The notes under the pieces: model-generated
Database searches by the model: none
Seen by the model: only the letters and a program-made list of their open reading frames with translations
What the model was told of the DNA's origin: nothing
Shown: positions 31,942 through 40,096 of the stretch, piece after piece
Layout: each line of letters starts with the position of its first letter
How positions within the stretch are numbered: position 1 is the first letter of the stretch
Source of the DNA: Streptomyces canus
Lineage (GTDB): Bacteria; Actinomycetota; Actinomycetes; Streptomycetales; Streptomycetaceae
DNA: 50,409 bases
Direction of reading: 5' to 3'
NCBI RefSeq assembly: GCF_001514145.1
Contig: NZ_KQ948684.1
Coordinates: 28,729-79,137, forward strand
Translations under genes and position numbers: made by a program

Positions 31942-32876
31942 TCACACCCCTGAGGCGCTGGGCCTGGTGGCGGTCTGCTGGCGTGAGAGCAGTCCGGCGA
32001 CGGCTTGGATGATGTCGCTCATGTGCTCGCGGCAGCCGTGGTGGCGGGCGAGGGAGCGCCAGTTCTTCAGGTGTGCGATGCCGTGCTCGACGGGGATTCG
32101 TCGTGAGGAGTGTGCCTTGCGCTGCTGCTTGTGCCGCTCCTCATACCAAGCGGGGGCGTTCTTCTTGAACTTGCGGTGGGGCGGTGTGACCACCCGGCCG
32201 CCGGTCTGCGCGCCCATGCCCTGGTAGGCGGCATCGGCGAGGAGCTCCATGAACGGGCCGTCGGCCAGAGCTTGACCAGTCCGAGCTGGCGGGCCTGGGT
32301 GATGTCGGCGCAACTGCCCGGCCGTACCGGACTGCAGAACAACACGCGCCCGTCGGCGTCCGTGAGGACCATGGCCTTCACGGCGTTCTGCTTGGTTTTG
32401 CCAGAGACGTACTTGTCCCGGTCCTTGCGGCCTGCGGCCGGGCGTCGCACACGGATCTCCGTGCCGTCGATGATGCCGGTCCGACCTTCAGAGCCCAGGT
32501 GTTCGATGACCTCGGCGAGAGTGCACAACCGGACGCCGGGCGCGACGGTGCAGCCGCGTTGCGCCAGCAGCAGCCGCACCTCGCCGATGGCATGCGTGGT
32601 GGTGGAGCGGTCCACGCCGAACCAGCAGGCCAGCACGTCATGAGTGGTGCCATGACGCAGATTCACCAGGGTCGCCAGCAGGCGGTCGACGATGACGAAC
32701 TTGTACTTCGCCCCGGCTCCTACAGCCCGCCGCCGCGGCCGGGCCGCGAGCCGAGCCTAATGCTGCTAATGCCACAACGGCCCCACCTCGGCGATGAGTT
32801 CAGGGATCACATCCGGCGACAGCCCAGTGACCCAGTACTCCGCCACGATCAACTCACGCGTCCCAGCCCCCATCAT
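31942..32876 (-). pseudogene. IS5-family (DDE_Tnp_4-type) transposase, disrupted
   Basis: From ATG 32876: MMGAGTRELIVAEYWVTG...ELIAEVGPLWH, then two in-frame TAG codons (32766-32768 and 32757-32759), then ARLAARPRRRAVGAGAKYKFVIVDRLLATLVNLRHGTTHDVLACWFGVDRST and GIIDGTEIRVRRPAAGRKDRDKYVSGKTKQNAVKAMVLTD. Near 32270 the frame changes and continues LADGPFMELLADAAYQGMGAQTGGRVVTPPHRKFKK...VEHGIAHLKNWRSLARHHG. The catalytic Asp (DGTE), second Asp (LADAAYQG) and Glu (VEHG) regions are all present, but in different frames. Confidence 0.8.
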
Positions 32877-32908
32877 GCACAGTTCAACGAGCTACCTGGG
32901 CACCGAGC

Positions 32909-32933
32909 CACGGCCAACCATGCACGAGCTCGT
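32909..32933 (-). repeat. IS5-like element right terminal inverted repeat
   Basis: 25-bp perfect inverted copy of 31886-31910. Confidence 0.85.
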
Positions 32934-33233
32934 TTGACTCCGGCGGAACGGCAGATTGTCTGGGGGCTATACCAGGACTGCAGCACCAACTGGGCCGAGG
33001 CCGCAGCTCTGGCCGGCGCCCCGAGACGGAGGCCTTCGGTGAACCCATGCGGCGCAAGGCCAAACAGCTCGCCGCCGAACCGCGCCGCCGAGCCCAGCAG
33101 TTGCACCGCCCGTGGCCGGCACCTGCCCCGGCCGCGTACCGGCGGAACACCAATTCCCGTGCCCGCCGACAGAAAGTTGCGGCGATCAGCAACTCTCCGG
33201 CGTGGAACATGCGGCTGCCCGCAAGTTTTGCCG

Positions 33234-33261
33234 TACAGTGCCGATCACCTGTACGCGAAAG
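33234..33261 (+). promoter_or_regulatory. Inverted repeat plus direct-repeat copy 1 before RepL/MarR-like pair
   Basis: GTACAG (33234-33239) and CTGTAC (33249-33254) form a perfect dyad with a 9-nt spacer. The second arm lies inside the 16-bp sequence CACCTGTACGCGAAAG (33246-33261), which recurs exactly at 34329-34344. It sits 10 nt before the ATG at 33272 and its end contributes to the ribosome-binding site. Probable operator for the downstream winged-helix proteins. Confidence 0.45.
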
Positions 33262-33271
33262 GATCATCACC

Positions 33272-33862
33272 ATGGGAGAAGCGGCACGGCCGCTGCGCGG
33301 GCGCCGCGCAGGGCCACCACGCCAACAGCCCGGCGCCGTCAGGGCCGTTGGAGCCGACGACGGCACAGACCTCGCCCGGATGATCGCCGAGCAGTTCGGC
33401 AAAGGGCCCGTCCACGAGGTCAAGACCGTCGTCTACCGCCGGCCCCCGCACGACATGCTCGGCTCCGACGGGTAATCCCTCGTCAGCAACTACTTCCTGC
33501 GCCGCGTCCTGCCCTACTGCCTGATGCACAACATCATCAGCAAGCTCCAGGCCGCCGTCCTGTCGAACATGATCGGACGGCAGAAGAAGGGCAAGATCGA
33601 AGCCACCCACGCCGAGCTCGCCGAGGAGATCGGCGTCAAGCGCACCAGCATCGGCCACGCCCTGGACGCCCTGTGCGAGAAGAACCTCGTCCGCAAGGTC
33701 AAGAGGTCCTCCTACCAGCTCAACCCCCGCGTCGCGTATAACGGGAACGGCCAGGAACAGCGCGACTTCCTGGCCGAGCTGAGGGCGCTCGCCCTGGAAT
33801 CCAAGTTCCCCGACGAACTCGCTCCCGAGCTCAGCCTGTTCCCCAGGTCTGAGGTCGGCTGA
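33272..33862 (+). pseudogene. RepL/MarR-like winged-helix protein with premature stop
   Basis: ATG 33272 opens MGEAARPLRGRR...VKTVVYRRPPHDMLGSDG, then TAA (33473-33475). The same frame continues SLVSNYFLRRVLPYCLMHNIISKLQAAVLSNMIGRQKKGKIEATHAELAEEIGVKRTSIGHALDALCEKNLVRKVKRSSYQLNPRVAYNGNGQEQRDFL. The C-terminal part is a winged helix ending in the Y-x-(L/I)NP-x-x-(A/F)Y/F-x-G pattern of RepL-like plasmid replication proteins and related MarR-like proteins. One point mutation (for example CAA to TAA) explains the break. An internal ATG at 33524 could still yield the 112-residue DNA-binding part. Confidence 0.65.
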
Positions 33863-33879
33863 CCGAAGGGATCCCCGCC

Positions 33880-34278
33880 ATGCTCTTCCAGACCACCGGG
33901 CTGTTCGGCATGCTCTACCAGCTGCAGCTCACCCCCACGGCGATCGACGTCCTCTCGGTGATGGTCAAGCACCAGGACGCCGGCGGGAACGTGGGCATGA
34001 AGCAGGCCGAGATCGACGAGATCCTCGGCGTCGGCCAGGCTTCCATGAGCCGCGCCATGGCCCTCCTCGTCGAACGCGGCATCGTCCTGCGCTCCGGCGG
34101 CGGCCGCGGCCACCGCTACGCCCTCAACCCCGCCGTCGCCGGCTACGAGTCCCAGACCGAGCTGGAGAAGTCCATGACCGCCCAGCTCGCCGTCGGCGGC
34201 CCGCCCCCCATCAAGGTCCCTGGCTACGACAAACGGCCCCCCAAGTGCGGCAAGGGCGGCCTCAGGTCCGTCGCCTGA
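33880..34278 (+). CDS. RepL/MarR-like winged-helix protein
   Basis: 132 residues from ATG 33880, 17 nt after the preceding gene, with GAAGGGA upstream. Winged-helix core: LTPTAIDVLSVMVKHQDAGGNVGMKQAEIDEILGVGQASMSRAMALLVERGIVLRSGGGRGHRYALNPAVAGY (residues ~19-90). It has the same arrangement and closing (Y-x-LNP) as the disrupted neighbour, so the two are probably divergent paralogues acting together in plasmid replication control or regulation. The tail is Pro/Lys/Gly-rich. A strong terminator follows 20 nt later. Confidence 0.72.
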   Translation: MLFQTTGLFGMLYQLQLTPTAIDVLSVMVKHQDAGGNVGMKQAEIDEILGVGQASMSRAMALLVERGIVLRSGGGRGHRYALNPAVAGYESQTELEKSMTAQLAVGGPPPIKVPGYDKRPPKCGKGGLRSVA

Positions 34279-34298
34279 CCAGCCCCCACAACGCAGCG

Positions 34299-34324
34299 AG
34301 GCCCCGGCGGGATTGCCGGGGCCT
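34299..34324 (+). terminator. Rho-independent-type hairpin after winged-helix pair
   Basis: Perfect 10-bp GC-rich arms AGGCCCCGGC / GCCGGGGCCT with a 6-nt loop, followed by TCT, 20 nt after the stop of the gene ending at 34278. Confidence 0.82.
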
Positions 34325-34328
34325 TCTG

Positions 34329-34344
34329 CACCTGTACGCGAAAG
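34329..34344 (+). repeat. 16-bp direct repeat, copy 2
   Basis: CACCTGTACGCGAAAG, identical to 33246-33261. It lies just after the terminator and 144 nt before the ATG of the TRADD-N-associated-type membrane gene, i.e. in its presumed promoter region. It may be a shared operator. Confidence 0.5.
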
Positions 34345-34488
34345 CGTCCACCCCCAGTATGCCCACCCTCTCCGTGACCAGCCACCCAGAAGCTCCGTCA
34401 GCCACTACTCCACCCGGGCACGGCGCCGACGTAGAAAAGTCTCAGAACGGACAGAGGGACCGACCGACCGCCTCAGTACAGGAAGAGC

Positions 34489-35412
34489 ATGACTGAATCA
34501 TTGCCCCCCGAAGCCCCCGAGAGCGCAGCGAGCGATCCGGAGGACAGCACCGGGGAAGACGAGAACGGCCCGGCGGACAACCGCCCGGCGGTCACGGCTG
34601 CCAAGGCGGTCGCCGCCTCACAGGTCGAGAAGGCAAGAAACGCCCGTCGGACTTCCGCTCGCATCGACAACTGGCGATTCGGGCTCCCTGCGGTCTTATC
34701 GTTCATAGTCGCCGTCGGAACCTTCATCTACCTGTCAGACGATGCCAGTGAGCGGGAGATGACAGGTGATGACTCCGGAGCACCTTTCAGCTGGTGGTGG
34801 CCTGTCGCGTGCCTTGGCCTCGCGATCCTCCTCGGGGTAATCCACCAGGTCCGTGCAACCAGCAGATCGGCCACTTTCGGCGAAGCCGTACGTGCCGAGG
34901 AATTCAACGTACGGATGGCCGAGCTCGACTACGTTCCTGAGACGGACGCACCGTTGTCAGCGAACCGGGCCCTTCTCCAGGAATACCACCGCCTGTCCAC
35001 CGGCCAGGCGAACGCCGCCTTCAGAGTGGCGGTATGGGTGATGACGGCCACAGCCGTACTTGTCCTCGCCGGCGCCGTCACCGTGGTCCTGATCCACGAC
35101 ACCGCCACAGCCATCACACTCGCCTCACTGACCGCGTTCATCTCCGCTCTAAGCGGTTACGTCTCCGCGACCCTCCTCGCCACCTACCGCGTCTCCGTCG
35201 AACAAGCCCGCTTCTACTTCCGCGAGCCCCTCGCAGGCGGCTACCTCCTGGCGGCCGAGCACCTCGCCAAACGAGTCCCCGCCCCCGACCACATCCCAGC
35301 CCTCCACCGTGTGGTCGACGGGTTTATCCAGGCCGCCGTCAACGTGCCCGGGACAGCAGTCGATGCTGCAACTCCCCAAGAACTTCCTCAGGACCCCGGC
35401 ACGGCACCCTGA
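34489..35412 (+). CDS. TRADD-N-associated-type membrane protein
   Basis: 307 residues from ATG 34489 with AGGAAGAG upstream. An acidic N-terminus (to ~45) leads into two TM helices (about 62-84 and 100-121). A cytoplasmic segment follows, and then the most conserved part: EYHRLSTGQANAAFRVAVWVMTATAVLVLAGAVTVVL...SLTAFISALSGYVSATLLATYRVSVEQARFYFREPLAG (residues ~163-250), two adjacent TM helices flanked by helices. This matches the pattern of the domain named cyanobacterial TRADD-N-associated transmembrane domain, which is found with conflict-type signalling proteins. No TRADD-N or effector is fused here. Likely a membrane sensor or effector; the function is not established. Confidence 0.65.
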   Translation: MTESLPPEAPESAASDPEDSTGEDENGPADNRPAVTAAKAVAASQVEKARNARRTSARIDNWRFGLPAVLSFIVAVGTFIYLSDDASEREMTGDDSGAPFSWWWPVACLGLAILLGVIHQVRATSRSATFGEAVRAEEFNVRMAELDYVPETDAPLSANRALLQEYHRLSTGQANAAFRVAVWVMTATAVLVLAGAVTVVLIHDTATAITLASLTAFISALSGYVSATLLATYRVSVEQARFYFREPLAGGYLLAAEHLAKRVPAPDHIPALHRVVDGFIQAAVNVPGTAVDAATPQELPQDPGTAP

Positions 35413-35629
35413 CAGCTGACTCGGAACCGGCGTTCACGCGGCGACATCCACGGGCCTCGACCCTCCTCATCATCACCCATTGGCACGCTGAACGTCTTTG
35501 TGAGCGCTCTTCAGCCACCCCCCGTGCCCTACGACTGGGCAAAGAGGCATCGCTGAGGCGCGGACTACTGCGACCATCTCGACAGCAAGGTCACCAAGGG
35601 CCATTACTCCTGACTGGGGAATCTCGCGC

Positions 35630-36526
35630 ATGGCACACGGCACTCCACCGCCTCAACAACCCAACCCGCCGGCGTCGCTGTCCACAGGCACCGACTGGAA
35701 TACATTCCTCCAAGGCCTTGTCACACCCGGTCTCATCGGCGGCTTCGGGGTCTTCGCCACCTGGTTCATCGGCCTGCCGAACCAGATCCGCCCCATCGTG
35801 CTCGGTCTGCTCGCTGTATGCGCCGCCCTGTTCTACTGGCTCAACATCCGGGCTGACCAGCCGATCCGCGCGGGCCTCACCGCAGAGGAGGCACAGGAGG
35901 AGACCAAAGAGCGTGCCCAGTTACGGCGGCGCACCATCCTCGCCACGTCGGGCAGCCTCTTCGTCCTGGTCGCACTTGCCATCTCCTGGACCGTCCCCTC
36001 GCCCAATGAAGAGGATTCGGCAAAGCGCGAAGCAGCCGATGCCAAGAACGGAGCTCCTCTGACAGGGGGTCAACTCAAATCAGCAGCGGACCGACTGGAC
36101 TACGAGTTTCCGCCCAACAATGAGAAGGTTTCGCGCTGTTTTCGCGTCCGGGGCAGAGGCACCGTCCCCCAGGGATACGGCCTGTGGGTCGTTCATCAGA
36201 ACAATGAGACAGACGAACGGGGGGTGGATAAGGCTGTTCCTGGCGCGTACTTCTCCCTGGTTAAAGCTAGCTATGCAGAGGACTCGAAGGAATGGGAGAC
36301 GGACATCATCCGCGTCGGCAGCGAAAGTTCGAGCGAAAACGGAAAATACTACTGGGTCAGCGTCTATCTCGTCCCTCCGGTGACCAACGCTCTTCTCCAG
36401 AAACTTGGGGGCGGCAAGGGCATCACCATCAGTTCCTCGCCCAAGACGCTCAGCGATTCCATCCACGCTCCTGCTGTACGCGTCAAGCAGGTAAAAATCC
36501 ACCGGACTTCAGGAACCACCTGCTGA
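35630..36526 (+). CDS. Membrane protein with soluble C-terminal domain, unknown
   Basis: 298 residues from ATG 35630 (GGGGAATC upstream). A Pro-rich N-terminus is followed by hydrophobic segments at about residues 29-49, 53-72 and 102-122. The soluble domain (about 140-298) contains FPPNNEKVSRCFRVRGRGTVPQGYGLWVVHQN and VPGAYFSLVKASY, a beta-rich fold recalling small surface or sensor domains. Part of its sequence (36060-36520) is less GC-biased than its neighbours, suggesting recent acquisition. It stands 217 bp after the TRADD-N-associated-type gene in the same direction and could be co-transcribed. No family recognised. Confidence 0.6.
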   Translation: MAHGTPPPQQPNPPASLSTGTDWNTFLQGLVTPGLIGGFGVFATWFIGLPNQIRPIVLGLLAVCAALFYWLNIRADQPIRAGLTAEEAQEETKERAQLRRRTILATSGSLFVLVALAISWTVPSPNEEDSAKREAADAKNGAPLTGGQLKSAADRLDYEFPPNNEKVSRCFRVRGRGTVPQGYGLWVVHQNNETDERGVDKAVPGAYFSLVKASYAEDSKEWETDIIRVGSESSSENGKYYWVSVYLVPPVTNALLQKLGGGKGITISSSPKTLSDSIHAPAVRVKQVKIHRTSGTTC

Positions 36527-36852
36527 CCGAGCTCAAACATCAAAATACCTGCACTTCGTAGCGTCCTCGACCTCCTGCACAGCGGACGTCTGCCGATGGT
36601 GGCGGTCATGTGGCTGGCCACCACGGCAGTCACACGAGCCCGGTAGCCATGGAAGACGCCGAGGGGGCGGGCGGCGCTGGAGGCGAGACCGCAGTCCAGG
36701 GCCGCATGCAGGTGACACAGGCTGTCCCCCGCCGCCGACAACGCCGTAGGCGCCGATGCCCGCTTGCCCTCCGCCCCGCCGACTTCCGTCTGCGGTACCA
36801 GTGTCGGACCTCTGTGTGAGGATGCGGCGGGCTACTAACGGGAGGGCGCAGT
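36527..36852. other. Intergenic gap without a supported gene
   Basis: About 325 bp between the membrane protein and the nuclease-like gene. Short frames on both strands lack start signals and family resemblance. The last ~25 bp carry GGGAGG, the ribosome-binding site of the next gene. Confidence 0.4.
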
Positions 36853-38527
36853 ATGGCGATCGACTGGGATCGTATCGGGCAACCGGCCTTCGACCGGCAT
36901 GTCGAGGCCTTGCTGTTCAGAATGTTCGACGGCCAGGCGATCGCGGTCAACGGGCGCGGAGGTGACAGCGGCATCGACGTGATGGTCTGTACAGATGCTG
37001 GCCTGCACATCTTCCAGCTCAAGTACCACCCCGACGGCTTCCCCAGCTCCCACCGAGGCCGCCGTCCTGCGATTCAGCAGTCCTTTCACCGGGCCATGCA
37101 GCACGACCCGGTGGAGTGGACGCTCGTGGTCCCCTGCGTGCTCACCTCCTCTGAGCGTTCCTTCGTCGACAAGCTCTCTGACGGTCGGGCGGTGAAGGTG
37201 TCCGTCATGGACCGCGCGGCCCTCGACAACGGCTTCGCCGTTCACGCTGACTTGGAAGCCACGTTCACCCGAGACCAGGCCCGCGAAGCGGCCCGGGACT
37301 ACGGCCGGGAGAAGGCTCTCCTGGCCGAACGGAGTGATCTGACCGAACGGGTGCGTGCTCTGGGCCGACGGGCGGACGGCATCGATCCCGACTGGACCTG
37401 GGACTTCACACGCCAGGGCGACACGGTGATCCAGACCTTGCGCGGCCAACACGCGCTCGCGCACGAAGTCAGCCCCGTCCGACTGCTCCTGACGTCCCGT
37501 GCGCAGGCAATCAGCTCTGATGTGCGCGCGGCTCTGGAACGGGCACTGGGCTACGGAATCGCTGAGGAGGTGCGCCTTGACCCCGAGGCAGTGGAGAGTC
37601 TGAGCATCGAGGGCCCGGAGTGGCTGACGGAGACCGTCACCGACGTCGGCGTGATCTGGAAACCCGTACCCCTCGCTACTGAGGCCGGTACCGCAGCCGA
37701 GATCCAGTTTTCCGACACCGACGGAACTCGGGCGGGGCGATACGCCGGGCGCCTCATCGCGGTGGGATCGGGAGGAGTAGGCAGGTCGGTGGAGGCCGAC
37801 GTTCACGGCGCTCGCCTGCAGATGCTCGTCCCCTTCGATCACCAGGCGGCGGGGAACCTGAGGTACTCCTTCGACCTGGAGGGCCGGACGCCCGCCGAAG
37901 CCATGCACGTCCTGCGCCTGTACCGCAGGCTCCTGCGCGGTGGCTCATTCCAGGTCAACATCAACGGCCAAGCCGCCGGCTCCGGAACCATGGCCGGAAC
38001 CGGAAGCGTCAGCGACGTCGCCGAGGTCGACAGCCTCCTGCTCTACCTCTCCGACCTGGACGTCGTGCAGCGCCACTGTGAGACTTTCTTCCCCGCCGCT
38101 GGAGTGCACCGGCCTCGAGCGCATCGACCTGCGGATCGCCCGCCTCCTCGTCGAAGGCCGCTGCGTTGCCTATCGCCCTGCCCGCACGATCACCATTACC
38201 CTCAACGGCCAAGACGATCCCGCCCTGCGAGCGGTACTGGGCCAACAGCCACAGTGCCTGCGCATCAGTCCCCCGGGATTCGAAATCACACTCAGCGGCC
38301 ACAGCATGGACATCGGCCCCGTCCACCTCTTCCACGCGCGCGTCGTCGCCGATAACGGTCTCCAGGCCATCGAAGCCCTCCGCGCCGGGCGGGCCGCCGA
38401 CATGAAAGTCGTCCTGCGCCCCCAGAACGGCGAGCACTACCGCATCTACCTCGCTGACGCGCCCGACGACAACCTCCCCCTCATTCCCAGCCCACTGGGA
38501 CTTCCCGGCTACAACGACCCGTCCTGA
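36853..38527 (+). pseudogene. PD-(D/E)XK nuclease-like protein, single-base frameshift
   Basis: ATG 36853 with GGGAGG upstream. Residues ~12-60 contain FDRHVEALLFRMF...GRGGDSGIDVMV...LHIFQLKYH, the Mrr-type restriction endonuclease core (GxD-x-D42, Q55-x-K57). A helical and beta-rich middle follows (DWTWDFTRQGDTVIQTLRG...). The frame runs on in nonsense after LDVVQRHCETFFP. The +1 frame continues as PPLECTGLERIDLRIARLLVEGRC...PHLFHARVVADNGLQAIEALRAGRAADMKV and ends at 38527. One extra C in CCCC at 38091-38094 restores a ~557-residue protein. It is either a mutated gene or a sequencing indel. Probable DNA-targeting effector; the C-terminal domain is unidentified. Confidence 0.65.
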
Positions 38528-38572
38528 TCGGCCGCCGTGTGCCTCGCCAGCCGATCGGCGCTCGGCGTCGGC

Positions 38573-38613
38573 GGGAGGGGCTTTCGGGGCGTCACTCGAC
38601 GTGCGCCCCTCCC
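38573..38613 (+). terminator. Hairpin after nuclease-like gene
   Basis: Arms GGGAGGGGC (38573-38581) and GCCCCTCCC (38605-38613) with a 23-nt loop, 45 nt after the stop at 38527. The long loop lowers confidence. Confidence 0.4.
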
Positions 38614-38749
38614 CCTCAACATCGTTCCTGCTCAACCAGCCTGGTGCGAAGGAATTATCCGAGAGTGGCGCCGGGGGGCTCGGTAGGATCAATACCCCGA
38701 CGCTCTGTCGGACACGGCGCAGCCTCCTTGGCCGCCGGTCTCCCTCGCA

Positions 38750-39844
38750 GTGCACCACGAGGTTTTCTTGGACACGCTCTCTTTCGCCATCCTCCCCGCC
38801 TTCGAGCAGAGCAGGATCAGTGATTTCCTAGCGGTGCTTGCCCGGCCCTGGCTCGCGTCCGGCGAGTGGCCGGTGTGGGGTCACGTCCTGCACGCCTACG
38901 ACATCAGGGGTGAAGACGCCGTCGAGGTGTTCCAGTCGCTGCCACGCGTCGGGGTGGCCGGACCGTTCGGAGCAGGGTACGGCTACACCACCGGCATGCG
39001 CCCGCCCATCGGCGAGGGCGACAGAGTGCGGGTGACCGTGGCCGGCGGACTCGTCCTCCCTGAGTTGCGGGAGGCAGTGGGCGAGCCGTTCCTCCGCGTC
39101 CTTCACCACATGATCAAGCTGCACACCGACAAGCCCGCCTCAGCGAACGAGGTCACCTACGCCCAGCTGCGATCCAGTGAGTTGAGGCAGGCCGTGCCGC
39201 ACCTCGCGCCCCGGTTCGTCGACGTGTTGCCCGACCTGCTCTCGTACGAGCCCGGGATCGGCAACGGCGGCAGCGCGCGCAAGGGCGACGGCAGCTGGGA
39301 GTGGAACATCACGCGCAGCGTGCTCGCATACCGCAACGTGAAGACCCTGGAGGCGTACGTCGAGAAGACGTGCGAGATCGTCACCGCGGCGGCCGCCGAG
39401 TTCACCCCGTCCGCCGCCATGGCGGCAGCGCCGGTCGTCGCTCCCCAGCGGGGCCCGTACGTCGACCTGGCCCTCCTCGACGAGCTGGAGAAGGCGGCCC
39501 AGTCGACCACATGGAACCTGGGCCGGCTCATCGCCCTGTGCAGGGAGCTGAACCACAACTACACCGCCGAGATGCCGCACGCGGCCGCCGCCATGATCCG
39601 GACGATCCTGGACCACATCCCGCCCGTCTTCAACGGGTACAAGGACTTCAAGGTCGTCGCAGCCCAGCATCCGTTCGGCAAGACCGACAAGGCACACGCA
39701 CAGGAACTCGTGCGCTTCAAGGCCATCGCCGACGACGCGCTGCACCGGCAGATCGGCAAGAGCAACTCCACCCTCACCATGGACGACCTGCCCGCGCCTA
39801 TCCGGCTCCGTGCGGTGCTGCGGGAGCTTCTGACGCTGCTGTGA
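38750..39844 (+). CDS. Conserved protein of unknown function, two-domain
   Basis: 364 residues from GTG 38750 (weak Shine-Dalgarno, start uncertain). The first ~215 residues include FLDTLSFAILPAFEQSRISDFLAVLARPW and VLHAYDIRGEDAVEVFQSLPRVGVAG; the segment ITRSVLAYRNVKTLEAYVEKTCEIV follows. The C-terminal ~130 residues (LDELEKAAQSTTWNLGRLIALCRELNHNYTAEMPHAAAAMIRTILDHIPPVFNGYKDFKVVAA...FKAIADDALHRQIGKSN) match a helical domain widespread in bacterial hypothetical proteins (L-x-LC-ELN...RAILDHVPPIFG...IADxxLHxQI). That domain has no known activity to me. It follows the nuclease-like gene in the same direction and converges with the STAND gene. Confidence 0.65.
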   Translation: MHHEVFLDTLSFAILPAFEQSRISDFLAVLARPWLASGEWPVWGHVLHAYDIRGEDAVEVFQSLPRVGVAGPFGAGYGYTTGMRPPIGEGDRVRVTVAGGLVLPELREAVGEPFLRVLHHMIKLHTDKPASANEVTYAQLRSSELRQAVPHLAPRFVDVLPDLLSYEPGIGNGGSARKGDGSWEWNITRSVLAYRNVKTLEAYVEKTCEIVTAAAAEFTPSAAMAAAPVVAPQRGPYVDLALLDELEKAAQSTTWNLGRLIALCRELNHNYTAEMPHAAAAMIRTILDHIPPVFNGYKDFKVVAAQHPFGKTDKAHAQELVRFKAIADDALHRQIGKSNSTLTMDDLPAPIRLRAVLRELLTLL

Positions 39845-39846
39845 CG

Positions 39847-39873
39847 AAGGGCGGAACCTGCGCTCACGCCCTT
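39847..39873. terminator. Hairpin between convergent genes
   Basis: Perfect 7-bp arms AAGGGCG / CGCCCTT, with a 13-nt loop, starting 3 nt after the stop at 39844. Between it and the STAND gene end (40097) I see no gene. Confidence 0.5.
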
Positions 39874-40096
39874 ACCCGACTTTCTGATACCGACTTGCGG
39901 CCACCATGGCCACCGGACACCCTTCGGCCTCACTGCGCGCGGGTTGGACTGAAGCCAGCGTGGCTGCGTCGTGGACGCGAGGCGCGTATTACTGCCGTCG
40001 GCCAGCGGGCTCCGGTAGGTGGTTGTCGTTGTGCTGCCGTTGGGGTGGATCACGGTCTGCGGTACGCCGGCGTCTGTAGGCGTCGCGCGCCGCAGT

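Larger units (their letters stand above)
31886..32933. mobile_element. IS5-like element with perfect ends but dead transposase
   Basis: About 1.05 kb bounded by 25-bp perfect inverted repeats (31886-31910 and 32909-32933; core GAGCTCGTGCATGGTTGGCC). It contains one transposase gene on the minus strand carrying two nonsense codons and a frameshift. No convincing target duplication is visible: the left flank ends GTT, the right begins TTG. Intact ends mean it could still be moved in trans. Confidence 0.78.
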
